From Deltaproteobacteria bacterium (GTDB lineage Bacteria; Myxococcota; XYA12-FULL-58-9; JABJBS01): 46,418 nucleotides of DNA. The position numbers and the translations under genes were made by a program. The notes under the pieces are model-generated. The model made no database searches. It was given only the letters and a program-made list of their open reading frames with translations, and was not told the origin of the DNA. This document shows, in pieces, positions 17,262-26,800 of the stretch (position 1 is the first letter of the stretch; each line of letters opens with the position of its first letter). The stretch is taken from positions 1-46,418 of the forward strand of contig JABJBS010000368.1 of assembly GCA_018668695.1 (NCBI GenBank), in the 5' to 3' direction.

Positions 17262-17309
17262 AAAAAAGGCCCTCTGTCCGCATTCCGTCGCGACAGAGGG
17301 CCTTTTTTT
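17262..17309. terminator. Strong bidirectional rho-independent terminator
   Basis: GGCCCTCTGTC (17268-17278) pairs perfectly with GACAGAGGGCC (17292-17302). It is flanked by an A-run on the left (17262-17267) and a T7 run on the right (17303-17309). It lies between convergent genes and can serve the TGase-elicitor-like gene and the response-regulator gene. Confidence 0.9.
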
Positions 17310-17336
17310 GTTTTCAATTTGAGAATGATTAAGAGG

Positions 17337-17741
17337 TTAAAGTTCCAACACTTTGTAGATGGTTTCAATAATCATCTTAGTATCATCAGCCGTTGGCTTA
17401 CCGCCCTCGCCCTTAGGCTTTTCTAAAACCTCATCAGCACCTTGCCGTCTCGCAGCATCGCCAATGGGACGAAGCGCACCGCCGACCTTGCCAGAGAGCA
17501 CCACAACTTTGCCCTGGAAATTAGAACGATAATGCCTCAGAAAACCCATGCCATCCCACTCGGGCATCTCTAAATCGAGAAGAACCAAATCGGGAGACAA
17601 TGCATCAACCTGCTTTACCGCCTGCATACCATCGTTGGCGAAACCACAAACTTCCAGATTATCATCTGCATTTACGATTTCTGCCATGATGTTGCGCATC
17701 ATTTCCTGGTCATCGACCACCAGAATTTTCTTTTTCGTCAT
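17337..17741 (-). CDS. Single-domain response regulator (CheY-like receiver)
   Basis: The 134-aa product is a receiver domain with no output domain. Conserved positions are the acidic pair Asp10-Asp11, phosphoacceptor Asp56 (LVLLDLEMP), Ser83 (VVVLSGK) and Lys108 (LEKPKG). The sequence around DLVLLDLEMPEWDGMGFLRH resembles the receiver of CheB. The ATG at 17741 begins the canonical MTKKKILVVDD; an upstream extension to 17819 overlaps a terminator and is rejected. No histidine kinase or methylesterase domain is adjacent, so its partner is encoded elsewhere. It lies 63 bp downstream of the lipoprotein terminator. Confidence 0.88.
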   Translation of the reverse strand: MTKKKILVVDDQEMMRNIMAEIVNADDNLEVCGFANDGMQAVKQVDALSPDLVLLDLEMPEWDGMGFLRHYRSNFQGKVVVLSGKVGGALRPIGDAARRQGADEVLEKPKGEGGKPTADDTKMIIETIYKVLEL

Positions 17742-17803
17742 ACGAAGCAGAATAAAAGGAAGCGGAGTTAGGCTCAACACCCAAATGCACGTAAAATAAA
17801 AAC

Positions 17804-17826
17804 AAAAAAAAGGGGCCATAAGCCCC
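17804..17826 (-). terminator. Rho-independent terminator after the 209-aa lipoprotein gene
   Basis: On the minus strand GGGGC (17826-17822) and GCCCC (17816-17812) form a 5-bp stem with a 5-nt loop, followed by a run of T (17811-17804). It ends the lipoprotein transcript before the response-regulator gene. Confidence 0.75.
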
Positions 17827-17850
17827 TGATTTAATTAAAAAAACTGAGTT

Positions 17851-18480
17851 CTACTGACAGGCCACTGGCATTGAAAATCCCGGCATCCCCATCGAAAGTG
17901 GCTCTACGGTCATACGAACCATCGGTAAAGCCTCCACACAGGCGGCATCGTCCATGCCTGAAATCTCGATTTTAAACTGACAAGTGGCTCCACCTGCCTG
18001 ACAAAAAACGGTTGCAAGTGCAGCGTGGCAATCTAGTAACTTCTGACAACTGCCCGGCACCACAACAACTGGCGACGCTGAAACCTGAATATTCACATTC
18101 ACCGCGGGAGCGGAAGCCGGAGCCGGAGCTGCAACCGCTGTTGCTTTTTTGAGCCATTCGTAAGCCTTCTGAGACGCAGCCTGCATGCGTGCACCTACTT
18201 CATGCTCTGGAACCTTGCCATCCTGAACCATGACACCAATTAGAATATTCGGCCCTCCCGTAAACTCTGGATCCGCCACGTATTGAATCTCTGTGGCCGT
18301 ATCGAAAGCAATGTGCAGCCGATCTCCATTGGACTGAACCTGGTAACCCTCTTGCGACGCCAGAGGCCCAATATTACCAAAGACGGTCACTGCTTGGGTA
18401 ATTGGTACATTGGTCGGATAGGTGGCCGTAGCACACGCACTTAAGAACAACACCCCCAATAAGACTCCAATTTTTTTCAT
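17851..18480 (-). CDS. Lipoprotein of unknown function, 209 aa
   Basis: A short signal peptide ends in the lipobox FLSAC (Cys16), so the protein is membrane anchored. The first half (residues 17-120) contains FGNIGPLASQEGYQV and DRLHIAFDTATEIQYV, beta-rich and not recognised. An Ala/Pro-rich linker (about 118-130) follows. The C-terminal part has four or five Cys (SCQKLLDCHAAL, VFCQAGGATC), suggesting disulfides, and ends in MPVACQ. It is a single-gene transcript with its own terminator and diverges from the desaturase gene at 18670. Confidence 0.7.
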   Translation of the reverse strand: MKKIGVLLGVLFLSACATATYPTNVPITQAVTVFGNIGPLASQEGYQVQSNGDRLHIAFDTATEIQYVADPEFTGGPNILIGVMVQDGKVPEHEVGARMQAASQKAYEWLKKATAVAAPAPASAPAVNVNIQVSASPVVVVPGSCQKLLDCHAALATVFCQAGGATCQFKIEISGMDDAACVEALPMVRMTVEPLSMGMPGFSMPVACQ

Positions 18481-18630
18481 TTAAACTGTTCCTTTCTTCG
18501 AGGGTAGAACCATCGATGACTATTTTGAGAGATATCATGTCATGTTTCTTAGAGTGGAACCACTGCCCCATCTTTCAGAAAAGAACCCACTTCTTTCACT
18601 TTACCGATGACAATGCACCGTGTTAAGTCG

Positions 18631-18653
18631 TGGTCTAATATTCAGGACCAATT
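18631..18653. promoter_or_regulatory. Candidate operator with TGGTC/GACCA dyad upstream of desaturase
   Basis: TGGTC at 18631 and GACCA at 18646 form an inverted repeat with 10-nt spacing, 20 nt before the desaturase start codon. The right arm extended, TCAGGACCAATT (18642-18653), is the exact reverse complement of a 12-mer at 34326-34337 upstream of the FAAL gene. The half-site recalls FadR-type operators, but no regulator is identified. Confidence 0.45.
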
Positions 18654-18669
18654 TAATCCGGGGTAAAAT

Positions 18670-19617
18670 ATGTTTAAGCTGCGTTATAAAGCGGACCGCC
18701 GCACGCTGGGGTTTGTAGGCTTTTATTTCTTCCTACTGATTTTCCAATGGATCACGGTGCCCACCAATCCCTGGATAGCCGTTCCCCTCTTTATCGCCAC
18801 CTGCATCTGGTCGTGGTTTTGCGCAATCATCACCCACAACACGATTCACTGCCCCATTTTCAAGAACAAGAAAATGAATAGCTGGTTTCAAATCATCCTG
18901 AGTTTAACCTACGGCAACCCTGTAAGCTCTTATGTTTCGGGGCATAATTTGAGCCACCACCGCTATACGCAAAAGCCTAAAGACATCATGAGAACAACCA
19001 AGGTTCGGTTCTCTTGGAATTTTCTGAATCTCTTGTTCTTTTTTCCCGCGGTTATCCCCGCAATTGTCTCCAACGACTTCCAATTCTCAAAGATGATGAA
19101 GAATCGCCGGCCACGCTGGTACCGTCAGTTCATGCTGGAGAGCGCCGTCTTCTACACCGTATCGGCTACCCTGCTCGTCTTAGATTGGCGTAAATTCCTC
19201 GTCTACTGGTTCGTTCCACATATTTGGGCTGCCTGGGGAATCGTCAGTATTAACTTTTTGCAGCACGATGGTTGCGACGAAGATTCAGAGTTCAACCACA
19301 GCCGCAACTTTGTTGGAAAAACCTTCGGCTGGTTTACCTTCAACAATGGTTTTCACACCATCCACCATATCAAGCCAGGCCTCCATTGGAGCTTACTGCG
19401 CGAGATTCATGACCGTGATGTTGTGCCCCATATGCACCCGTCCCTCAATCAAGCCTCTATATTTCAATATAGCTTTCACGCCTTCATTCTGCCTGGCCGC
19501 CGTACCCGCTTCGATGGCGAGGCTTTGGTCATACCAAAATCAGAAAAAGACCAGGATTGGTTCCCCAAACTCGGTGAGTCCATCAATCCAGGCGATCTTG
19601 GGGCCGAAGACGCCTGA
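18670..19617 (+). CDS. Membrane fatty-acid desaturase
   Basis: This 315-aa integral membrane protein has the three histidine boxes of the di-iron desaturase/hydroxylase superfamily: HNTIH (HxxxH, near residue 58), HNLSHHR (HxxHH, near 98) and HTIHH (HxxHH, near 235). Hydrophobic segments lie around residues 14-55, 115-135 and 160-200. The family introduces a double bond or hydroxyl into an acyl chain using O2 and reduced electron carriers. The position on the chain cannot be deduced. The start is the ATG at 18670. Its upstream region shares a 12-bp motif with the FAAL/PKS operon, so a role in the same lipid is plausible but unproven. Confidence 0.88.
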   Translation: MFKLRYKADRRTLGFVGFYFFLLIFQWITVPTNPWIAVPLFIATCIWSWFCAIITHNTIHCPIFKNKKMNSWFQIILSLTYGNPVSSYVSGHNLSHHRYTQKPKDIMRTTKVRFSWNFLNLLFFFPAVIPAIVSNDFQFSKMMKNRRPRWYRQFMLESAVFYTVSATLLVLDWRKFLVYWFVPHIWAAWGIVSINFLQHDGCDEDSEFNHSRNFVGKTFGWFTFNNGFHTIHHIKPGLHWSLLREIHDRDVVPHMHPSLNQASIFQYSFHAFILPGRRTRFDGEALVIPKSEKDQDWFPKLGESINPGDLGAEDA

Positions 19618-19751
19618 AAAAACCCCGCTTACCTCATTTTACACTTGTCGGATCGTGAACCGGGCGCTTAAGGTACGCTTTCAAAAGACCAATGTGGGCT
19701 CCGGGGGTACCTGGGCTTACATCGACTGCCAGATTGTCCGGGGGGACATAT

Positions 19752-21701
19752 ATGAAAACCGTATCGACTTTAGTTGCGTTCGCAATGCTTATGGGCTGTT
19801 CTGCTGAAGAAATTCAGACACCAGAAATCACCAACACCCGTCATTACACTTATAAATCGATTGCTGGAGTCAGCATGGGCGGCGGAGCAGCAGCTTACCT
19901 CGCCCTCTCCCAACCCGAGAAATGGGACTCCATCGGTATCCTTGGCGCACCCCTTATCGACCAGACTTCCATGAACCGAATGATTCAGAGAAGCTGGTTG
20001 GGCGGATTTTGCAGCTACGAAACCATGACCGAGTTTCTCGAGGCGGGTAAAAGCCTCAACAGCGAAGAGACCTACTGTGGAATCTACTCGGAGCAGCCGG
20101 GAGCCAACCTCCTCGCAGAGCGAGCCATGGTGCCAGCAGACATCGTCACCCAAGACATGGACAGACCCATGGAATTTATTTCGGACTACAACAATTGGTG
20201 GCGTGGTCCCAACGGCGGCCGAGGTGGTTCGTTTAACCGCATTAGCTTGATGCAGGCGCTCTTGGATATTCAAAAAGGCTTTGGCAACACACTCTACGAA
20301 ACCAATGCCGATGTGGCCTGGGCAGCTCCCGGTGTCACTGAAGAATGGCTCGCGCAATCCCATGAAGAAAAATGCGCAAATCCAGTCGTTCTAGAAAACT
20401 ACTTCAATGCCGAATTCAATCCAGAAGGCACCTTCCCCGTTATCACTTTTTGTGAAGGTGAAGAGAGCGACGACAACGCAACGCTTGAGGGTAAACTTGG
20501 TCGCATCACTCCAGAAAGCAATCGCTGGTACTCCATGCCAGGTCTACTGGCTGTAGACTACAACGGTAACGGTGTCCGTGATTACAGCGAACCCGTTATT
20601 GTGAACGCCCGTGAGCGTTTCGACGACTTTGGCACAGACGCACTTCCAGACGATCTAGAAGAAGGCTACGACGCCATTACCAACCCTGATCCTGCAGGCG
20701 ACAACTACGACTACTTTCGTAACCCCAGCGGAACCGAAAATAATTACCAGTATGATGGCGGCGAACCCTTTGCTGACTTTGGTCTCGACGGCGTTGCAGA
20801 TACCGGTGACCACGGCGAAGACGATGATGCCTTTAGTCAATCACAGGCAGTCGAGCACTCCATCGCTTACGACCCGCGCCACCTTCTAAACCAGCTCACT
20901 GCCGATGAACTTGGAAGACTCAATATTTATATGGATGCGGGCATTCGCGATTTTCTCAATACGGCTGTCGGCAGCAACGCGTTTTTTGCACATTTAAAAA
21001 CCAAAGTTCCCCAAGACTACTCAAGCACCTACAACGAGTTCAGCGAGCTGGCTCAAGACGGCGAAGACTTTGACCCATCTATGGTCCCAGCAGAAAAAGT
21101 GAACCAGTACACTTATATCCGGTACGGAAATCTTGAAGCTTCTGCATTCGATATCGCGCAAGGTGATGGTAACCATGTTGGCACAGCGAACCAGGTCATC
21201 GACCGGATGTTGTCTGCCATGAGTATTGCTCAGCAGCAGTGGCCCAACGCCAACCTCTCCACGAAACCGTCCAACCCAATTGGCGATCCGGCCTACGCAA
21301 ATAGCGATAGCTACGAAAGCGCCACACTCGGCAAAACGAAGGAATTTAGCTATCTCTTGCCACCAGGATACTTCGACCCAGAAAATGCAGACGAGACATA
21401 CCCCGTATTTTTCTTTCTTCACGGGCAAGGTCAAAAACACAGGGATCTTCTAGGAGCGTCACTCATCATGCTATCCAACATGGTGGAGTCGCAAAGTGTG
21501 GGCGTCTCAAAATGGGCTAAATTCATCACTATCTTTCCAGACGGAAAGTGTGAGTCCGGTATTTGCGACAAAGGAAACTTCTGGGTCGACTTCGCAAGCG
21601 GGAAATCGGATGAGCGTTTCTACACTGATTTTTACGAATTGGTGGATGTGGTCGATGCGCGCTTTAGAACGCGTTCACCTGAGGAAGTGGAAGTACCCTA
21701 A
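19752..21701 (+). CDS. Esterase-like lipoprotein with permuted alpha/beta-hydrolase halves
   Basis: The ATG at 19752 follows GGGGGGA at 19740-19746. The 649-aa protein has a lipobox (LMGC, Cys16). Residues 36-70 carry the nucleophile elbow GVSMGG (Ser41), which normally lies in the middle of an esterase. The usual first half of the fold, with YLLPPGYFDP, the oxyanion segment YPVFFFLHGQGQ (near residue 557) and IFPDGKC, is at the C-terminus and ends in DARFRTRSPEEVEVP, the segment that normally leads into the nucleophile elbow. The roughly 480 residues between include ITFCEGE, a calcium-binding-like DYNGNGVRDYSEP, and GDGNHVG with a candidate catalytic His near 474. The substrate is unknown. 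It follows the desaturase by 134 bp. Confidence 0.65.
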   Translation: MKTVSTLVAFAMLMGCSAEEIQTPEITNTRHYTYKSIAGVSMGGGAAAYLALSQPEKWDSIGILGAPLIDQTSMNRMIQRSWLGGFCSYETMTEFLEAGKSLNSEETYCGIYSEQPGANLLAERAMVPADIVTQDMDRPMEFISDYNNWWRGPNGGRGGSFNRISLMQALLDIQKGFGNTLYETNADVAWAAPGVTEEWLAQSHEEKCANPVVLENYFNAEFNPEGTFPVITFCEGEESDDNATLEGKLGRITPESNRWYSMPGLLAVDYNGNGVRDYSEPVIVNARERFDDFGTDALPDDLEEGYDAITNPDPAGDNYDYFRNPSGTENNYQYDGGEPFADFGLDGVADTGDHGEDDDAFSQSQAVEHSIAYDPRHLLNQLTADELGRLNIYMDAGIRDFLNTAVGSNAFFAHLKTKVPQDYSSTYNEFSELAQDGEDFDPSMVPAEKVNQYTYIRYGNLEASAFDIAQGDGNHVGTANQVIDRMLSAMSIAQQQWPNANLSTKPSNPIGDPAYANSDSYESATLGKTKEFSYLLPPGYFDPENADETYPVFFFLHGQGQKHRDLLGASLIMLSNMVESQSVGVSKWAKFITIFPDGKCESGICDKGNFWVDFASGKSDERFYTDFYELVDVVDARFRTRSPEEVEVP

Positions 21702-21722
21702 ACCGGTCAAACTTGTTTGAAT

Positions 21723-22652
21723 CTACGCCGAGCGTGGCTTTAAACGACGCTCATCTGAACCGTCGTCAGCCAAACAGCCAAGCCATTCATATGGGTTCTC
21801 AAGCACACGATTCACTGTTGCCATTCCGTAACTCGCCGTAAGGCCATCATCAATTCGCTCGTCGTAAGTCCAGCGAATATGAAGTTGCTTTTGTACCTTC
21901 ACTTCACCGTCTACAACCACTGGCTTCTCTTCAACGCGGCCAACCATCATAAAGAGCGGGCAATTGCCCCACTCAAACAAGTGGTGAAAACCTGCACGCA
22001 TATTCAGACTGCCTAAGTTGGCAATAAAAATACTCGTAAACATGCCATCGTTTTCAATGAAGCTCTTTGGCAAAAGGTTGTAATAGTCGAGCTTGAAAAA
22101 CATTCGTACCGCCGCCTCAAGAACCGCGCGCGGAATCAGTGCAAACAAACCAAGTTCTTTATCAGCGTAAGTTTTCTTGCCTGAGCGCTCGACCTTGATT
22201 TGGCCGTTCACCCGATCACACAGATCTTTAAAAGTCTCGCCTTGGTCCATCTTCATCTTAACGGCCGACAGCTTCGCTTCTTTATTCAGCTTCTCACGCT
22301 TCATACTGAAGGTAAGGTAAGCCCCTTTTCGCTTGTAAAGGCGACGCCCCGAAACAAACTGATTCATCTTCGGGTTTTCAGCCATCGCCACCGCGCAGGC
22401 AGCAACCAAACAATGAGTCATGTTGGCGTTGAATTTGCCTTTGGCTTTTTCGAGGTAGCCAAGAAGATCCTCCACGTTGACGTATTCATCATAATACACC
22501 ACGGATCCGTTTCGTGACGGCATGATGTAACCCAGCATTTTACGGTAGGGATGAATCTTGGTGACCACGTCACCATCTGGTCGCGAAGATTTCGCATTGG
22601 CCAATAGCCAAACCAAAACCAATCCAATCAAACTCCACTCGAGGTTACCCAT
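21723..22652 (-). CDS. CAT/E2-like acyltransferase with altered catalytic motif
   Basis: The 309-aa product resembles the catalytic domain of 2-oxoacid dehydrogenase E2 acyltransferases and chloramphenicol acetyltransferase. It has no lipoyl or peripheral-subunit-binding domain and instead begins with a hydrophobic helix (residues 7-19). Supporting segments are FNANMTHCLVAACAVAM (74-90), FIANLGSLNM and the C-terminal active-site region. The canonical DHRxxDG motif reads DERIDDG (264-270), with Glu265 where the catalytic His should be. GGAGAGAG precedes the ATG. It converges with the esterase-like gene (21-bp gap) and diverges from the desaturase at 22842. Activity is uncertain; acyl binding or a different reaction are options. 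Confidence 0.65.
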   Translation of the reverse strand: MGNLEWSLIGLVLVWLLANAKSSRPDGDVVTKIHPYRKMLGYIMPSRNGSVVYYDEYVNVEDLLGYLEKAKGKFNANMTHCLVAACAVAMAENPKMNQFVSGRRLYKRKGAYLTFSMKREKLNKEAKLSAVKMKMDQGETFKDLCDRVNGQIKVERSGKKTYADKELGLFALIPRAVLEAAVRMFFKLDYYNLLPKSFIENDGMFTSIFIANLGSLNMRAGFHHLFEWGNCPLFMMVGRVEEKPVVVDGEVKVQKQLHIRWTYDERIDDGLTASYGMATVNRVLENPYEWLGCLADDGSDERRLKPRSA

Positions 22653-22729
22653 GGTCTCTCTCCATTGTGTCCAGGATCATACTGGCCGAGGTGGTATCAT
22701 CAAGTGTCCCAGTTGTCAGCAATCAATTA

Positions 22730-22757
22730 AAATTGGTCTGCTATCTACTTTCCAATT
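22730..22757. promoter_or_regulatory. Candidate operator with AATTGG/CCAATT dyad
   Basis: AATTGG (22731-22736) and CCAATT (22752-22757) form an inverted repeat with a 15-nt spacer in the divergent promoter region of the acyltransferase and desaturase genes. The 10-mer AAATTGGTCT (22730-22739) recurs exactly at 34273-34282 upstream of the FAAL gene. Confidence 0.45.
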
Positions 22758-22841
22758 CAAGACCCCTAGGCTATAAGCCGAGCATTCGAAGGGGCCATTC
22801 TTGCCCTTTGTTGCAACCGATTTAACGAGGACAGTTTCCGG

Positions 22842-23822
22842 ATGAGCGGCGAAACCAGAACAGGGCGGGACCTGATCAGCGCTACCCGAAAATACGCGAA
22901 AGAAGATAAAGCTAAGAGCTGGTGGTATACCTTATCCACTTTTGGGCTCTGGGCGACTTGCAGCCTACTCGCAGCGATTCTACCGACTTGGCCGGCCCAA
23001 ACAGCTGCCGCCATTATTGCTGGGATGATTTTCGTACGCGCATTTATTCTCTACCATGACCATGTTCACGGAGCTCTTTTGAGCCGTAGTAAAAGCGCGA
23101 AGCTCCTCTTCTCTCTGCACGGCCTCTACCAAATGACGCCCCGGACTGTTTGGAAAGAGACGCATAACTATCATCACGCGCATACCGCTAAGATTGCCGG
23201 TTCGCATATCGGTTCCTACATGATGGTCACCACACGCATGTGGAACATGATGACGCCGATGCAAAAGCTGAAGTACAAATTCAGCCGCCATCCTCTGACG
23301 ATTCTCTTTGGTATTTTTACGGTGTTTGTCCTTGGCATGCTTGTCAGTTCACTTGTGCGGGATCCGAAGAAAAATTGGGACTCCTTCGCCTCACTTATTC
23401 TGCATACCTGCTTGGCAACTGCTGTACCCTACTTCTTTGGCTGGAATGCATACTTCTTCGGCATCTTCTTGCCATTGGCAATTACCTGCGCAAGCGGAGC
23501 ATACCTCTTTTACACCCAGCACAATTTCCCAGGAATCCACATCGTGGAACGAAAAGACTGGGAATACACGCGCGCTGCCTTAGAGTCATCGAGCTTCTTT
23601 GACTTAAGTCCAATGATGCACTGGTTTACCGGAAACATCGGCTACCACCATATCCATCACTTAAACCCATCGATTCCGTTTTACCGCTTACCTGAGGTAA
23701 TGCGCGATATGCCGGAAACGCAAAACCCTGTTCGGGTTCAACTCACGTTAAAGTCTATGATTGAGTGCTTCAAGCTCAAGCTTTGGGATCCCAAGCAAGG
23801 TAAAATGGTCGGTTATCCGTAG
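22842..23822 (+). CDS. Membrane fatty-acid desaturase, DesA-like
   Basis: The 326-aa integral membrane di-iron protein has three histidine boxes: HDHVHG (HxxxH, near residue 72), HNYHHAHT (HxxHH, near 108) and GYHHIHH (HxxHH, near 272). Its architecture resembles bacterial omega-6/delta-12 or beta-carotene-ketolase-like desaturases, with hydrophobic segments around residues 35-75, 150-175 and 190-225. Regiospecificity cannot be inferred. It converges on the PKS gene with a 39-bp gap and no obvious terminator. Together with the desaturase at 18670 it places two acyl-chain modifying enzymes beside the lipid-assembly operon. Confidence 0.88.
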   Translation: MSGETRTGRDLISATRKYAKEDKAKSWWYTLSTFGLWATCSLLAAILPTWPAQTAAAIIAGMIFVRAFILYHDHVHGALLSRSKSAKLLFSLHGLYQMTPRTVWKETHNYHHAHTAKIAGSHIGSYMMVTTRMWNMMTPMQKLKYKFSRHPLTILFGIFTVFVLGMLVSSLVRDPKKNWDSFASLILHTCLATAVPYFFGWNAYFFGIFLPLAITCASGAYLFYTQHNFPGIHIVERKDWEYTRAALESSSFFDLSPMMHWFTGNIGYHHIHHLNPSIPFYRLPEVMRDMPETQNPVRVQLTLKSMIECFKLKLWDPKQGKMVGYP

Positions 23823-23861
23823 ACGCCGACTCCATTCTTTTTTCAAACTGAATCAAACACA

Positions 23862-26800
23862 CTAGACTCGCGGACTCTCACTCATTGAGGGCTCAAGTAC
23901 CTCAAGGGCTCGAAGCTCTTGTGCCAAGGTGTCGGCCGTAAACCGCAGCTGATCTTCAGTGTGTAGAGAGCTTAGGAAAAACCGCAAGCGTGCCGCATCT
24001 TCATCCACCGCAGGGTAAACAATTGGCTGCACGTTGATGCCCTTCACTCTTAGGCTCTCTGAGAGCTGCAAAGACTTCATAGAATTGCCTACGATACACG
24101 GAACAACCGCAGAGCCTTCACTAAAGCCCGTGTCGATACCGTGTGCCTTAAGTGCCTTCAGGAAGAACTCCGAATTGTGCTGCAAGCGCTTCACATTCTC
24201 GGGTTCCTGATTCATCAAGCGAATTGCTTCCAAAGCCGCGGCTGAGTTGGCCGGGCTAATCCCCGCCGAGAACACAAAGCCTGGCGTGGTATATTTTAAG
24301 TACTCAACCAACGCTGCGCTTGCGCCGATATAACCACCGCAACTAGCAAAAGACTTCGAGAGCGTACCCATCCAGATATCCACCTGATCGCCGCGTGTTC
24401 CAAAATGCTCACGAATACCGCCTCCGGTCCCGCCGAGAACACCAGCACTGTGCGCTTCATCTACGAAGAGAAGACACTTGTACTTATCACGCATCTCAAT
24501 GAACCTCGGCAGGTTCGCGATATCACCATCCATAGAGTAAACACCCTCGATGGCAATCACACACTTTTCAAAGTGGGGACGAAGCTGTGAGAGAATCTTA
24601 TCGAGTTCTTCCCAATCATCGTGATGGAATGGCCGGCGCTTGGCACCGCTTAAGAGCGCGCCTTGCATGATCGAGTTGTGGGCCAGCGAATCGTGAACAA
24701 TCAAATCCTTCTCGCCAAACAAATGACCAATCACCGATTCATTGGTGTGGTGTCCGCTGGAGAAAATAAGCGCCGATTCTACCTGCAAGAGTTTCGCAAG
24801 TTCTTCTTCAAGCTGACCGTGTAAAGGTCTTTCGCCCGATGCTACGCGGCTTGCAGATACCGATGTGCCATATCTTGCAATCGCATCTTGGGCTGCCTGC
24901 ACCACTTGAGGGTGGCCTGAGTAACCAAGATAATTGTAGCTTGAAAAGTTCACCATTTCATGGCCCGCTACAACCGAAACATCCCGCGCCGTGCCCTCAT
25001 GTACACTGAAGAATGGGTTTTGGAGGCCCATGGCTTCGGTCATCTTGAGGCGTTCCGCAAATGCTTGAACCTCGGGAAAAGCTTCTACCTTATAATGCTG
25101 ATCCTGAACTTCACTCACCGAGTCGTCGGCCTCTGAAGTACTCTCTTGGGAGGCAGACTCAAAAACCTGCGCTTCTACATTTTCTAATATCGCGAACAAA
25201 TCACCGTTAGCATCGGTGTATCGAATCGAACCGGTGAAAGACGAATCTCCGACTTCAACAGAGACCACGTGGCAATAAATCGTATCACCCGAGAAAGGCT
25301 TTACATGAATGAACCGTCCGAATCCTACTGGAAACGCTGCCTTCTTATGAAAGTGCCACATCCAATAGGCAACCAACTGAAAACTCCCATCAACAACCAA
25401 GGGGTCTACAGCCCAGGCGCTGCGTATAGACATCGGTACCCAGTCAGATGGCTTTGATGTTTTCACCAAGCCCTTCACCCCGTGTTGGTCCATGGCCGTA
25501 ATCGACTCAACGCCATGTAAGAGCGGTCCATGAAAAGTATGCTCAGCATAAAAGTCTTCGAGCGCGAGCGGCAATTCAGGAAGAACCGATGGTTGAACCG
25601 CAAAGGTTTCACCCTCCTCTTGCCAATCGGCCATAGACTCGATTTGCGCCTTATATGCGAGCGCCTTCTTACCATCCTCTACCGTCTGCTTAAGCTCCCA
25701 CGTCGCCTTCAGTACACCATCAACATCGTGACGTGATGAGGATGTTTCACCTTCCAATAAAACCGGAGAATTGGCCACCACCCCTTGGTAGAGTTTAAGA
25801 TCTCGAACCTCGTGCACGCCATTATCACATAGCTCGAGAGCAACCTGACAAACCTGGTCTAACGCTACTGCAAGAGGCATGACCGGCTCACCTTTTAAGC
25901 GGTGGTCTTCCAAGTATGGGTGCGTAAGCGTGGAAAGCACTTCCGAAGTAGCCAAAGAGCTGGTCTCCAACGCCACCCGTCCCCCAACCAGAACTTCCCC
26001 TCTTGTCCCGCTGGACAACACTTCGTCTAGTAATTCAAATCCTTCATCGTCTTGTAGAAACCGAACGCCCTGGCTTTCCATGGCTTTACGGACCGGCGAG
26101 GGAATCGTCTGAGCCATCGACGAATCTTCCCAAGGCGGCCACATCACCGACGTCACACAGAGGTCTTTTCGTTCACGCCCGACAAAGGTAAGAGCACGGT
26201 TCAGCCACTCGTTTGCAGCGCTGTAATCAGTTTGTCCAACATTCCCAAAACGTCCCGACCATGATGAGTAACCCACCATAAACCGCAAAGGTTCATGTTC
26301 GAGGGCCTGCATCGTATTCAAAAGGCCCAAAGCTTTGGTGTTAAAAACCGTCCGCAAATCTGAAATCGTCTTATCTTCGATGCGCTTATCCCGGATGACA
26401 CCGGCACAATGAATCACTCCTGTCACCGGCCCCAACGACTTCACGGCGTCTAGCTGATCCGCGCTCATCACTGCCTGAACATCCCAGCGAATATAAGTAG
26501 CGCGTGAACCCAAGGATTCAATGTCTGCCAATGTCTTGGTGATATCCTGAGCATCGTTCGAATCAGAGCGCCCTGTGAGTACCAAACCGCACTGGTATTT
26601 TTTCGCGAAGTGAAGAGCCGTCTTCGCACCAAGGCCGCGTCCGCCACCGGTAATAACAATGACATCATCTTTGCCAATCGTATGACCATCTGCCGAGACA
26701 TCCGCCACTGGCTCAAGTGAAACCACTTGCCTTCTGCCACCCGTAAACCCAACCTCAACTTCACGATCTGCACAAAAAAGCTCTGCAGTGATTTGCTCGG

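Noticed and set aside
17742-17819. 26-residue N-terminal extension of the response regulator
   Set aside because: It overlaps the neighbouring terminator, and receiver domains start at the MTKKKILVVDD segment.
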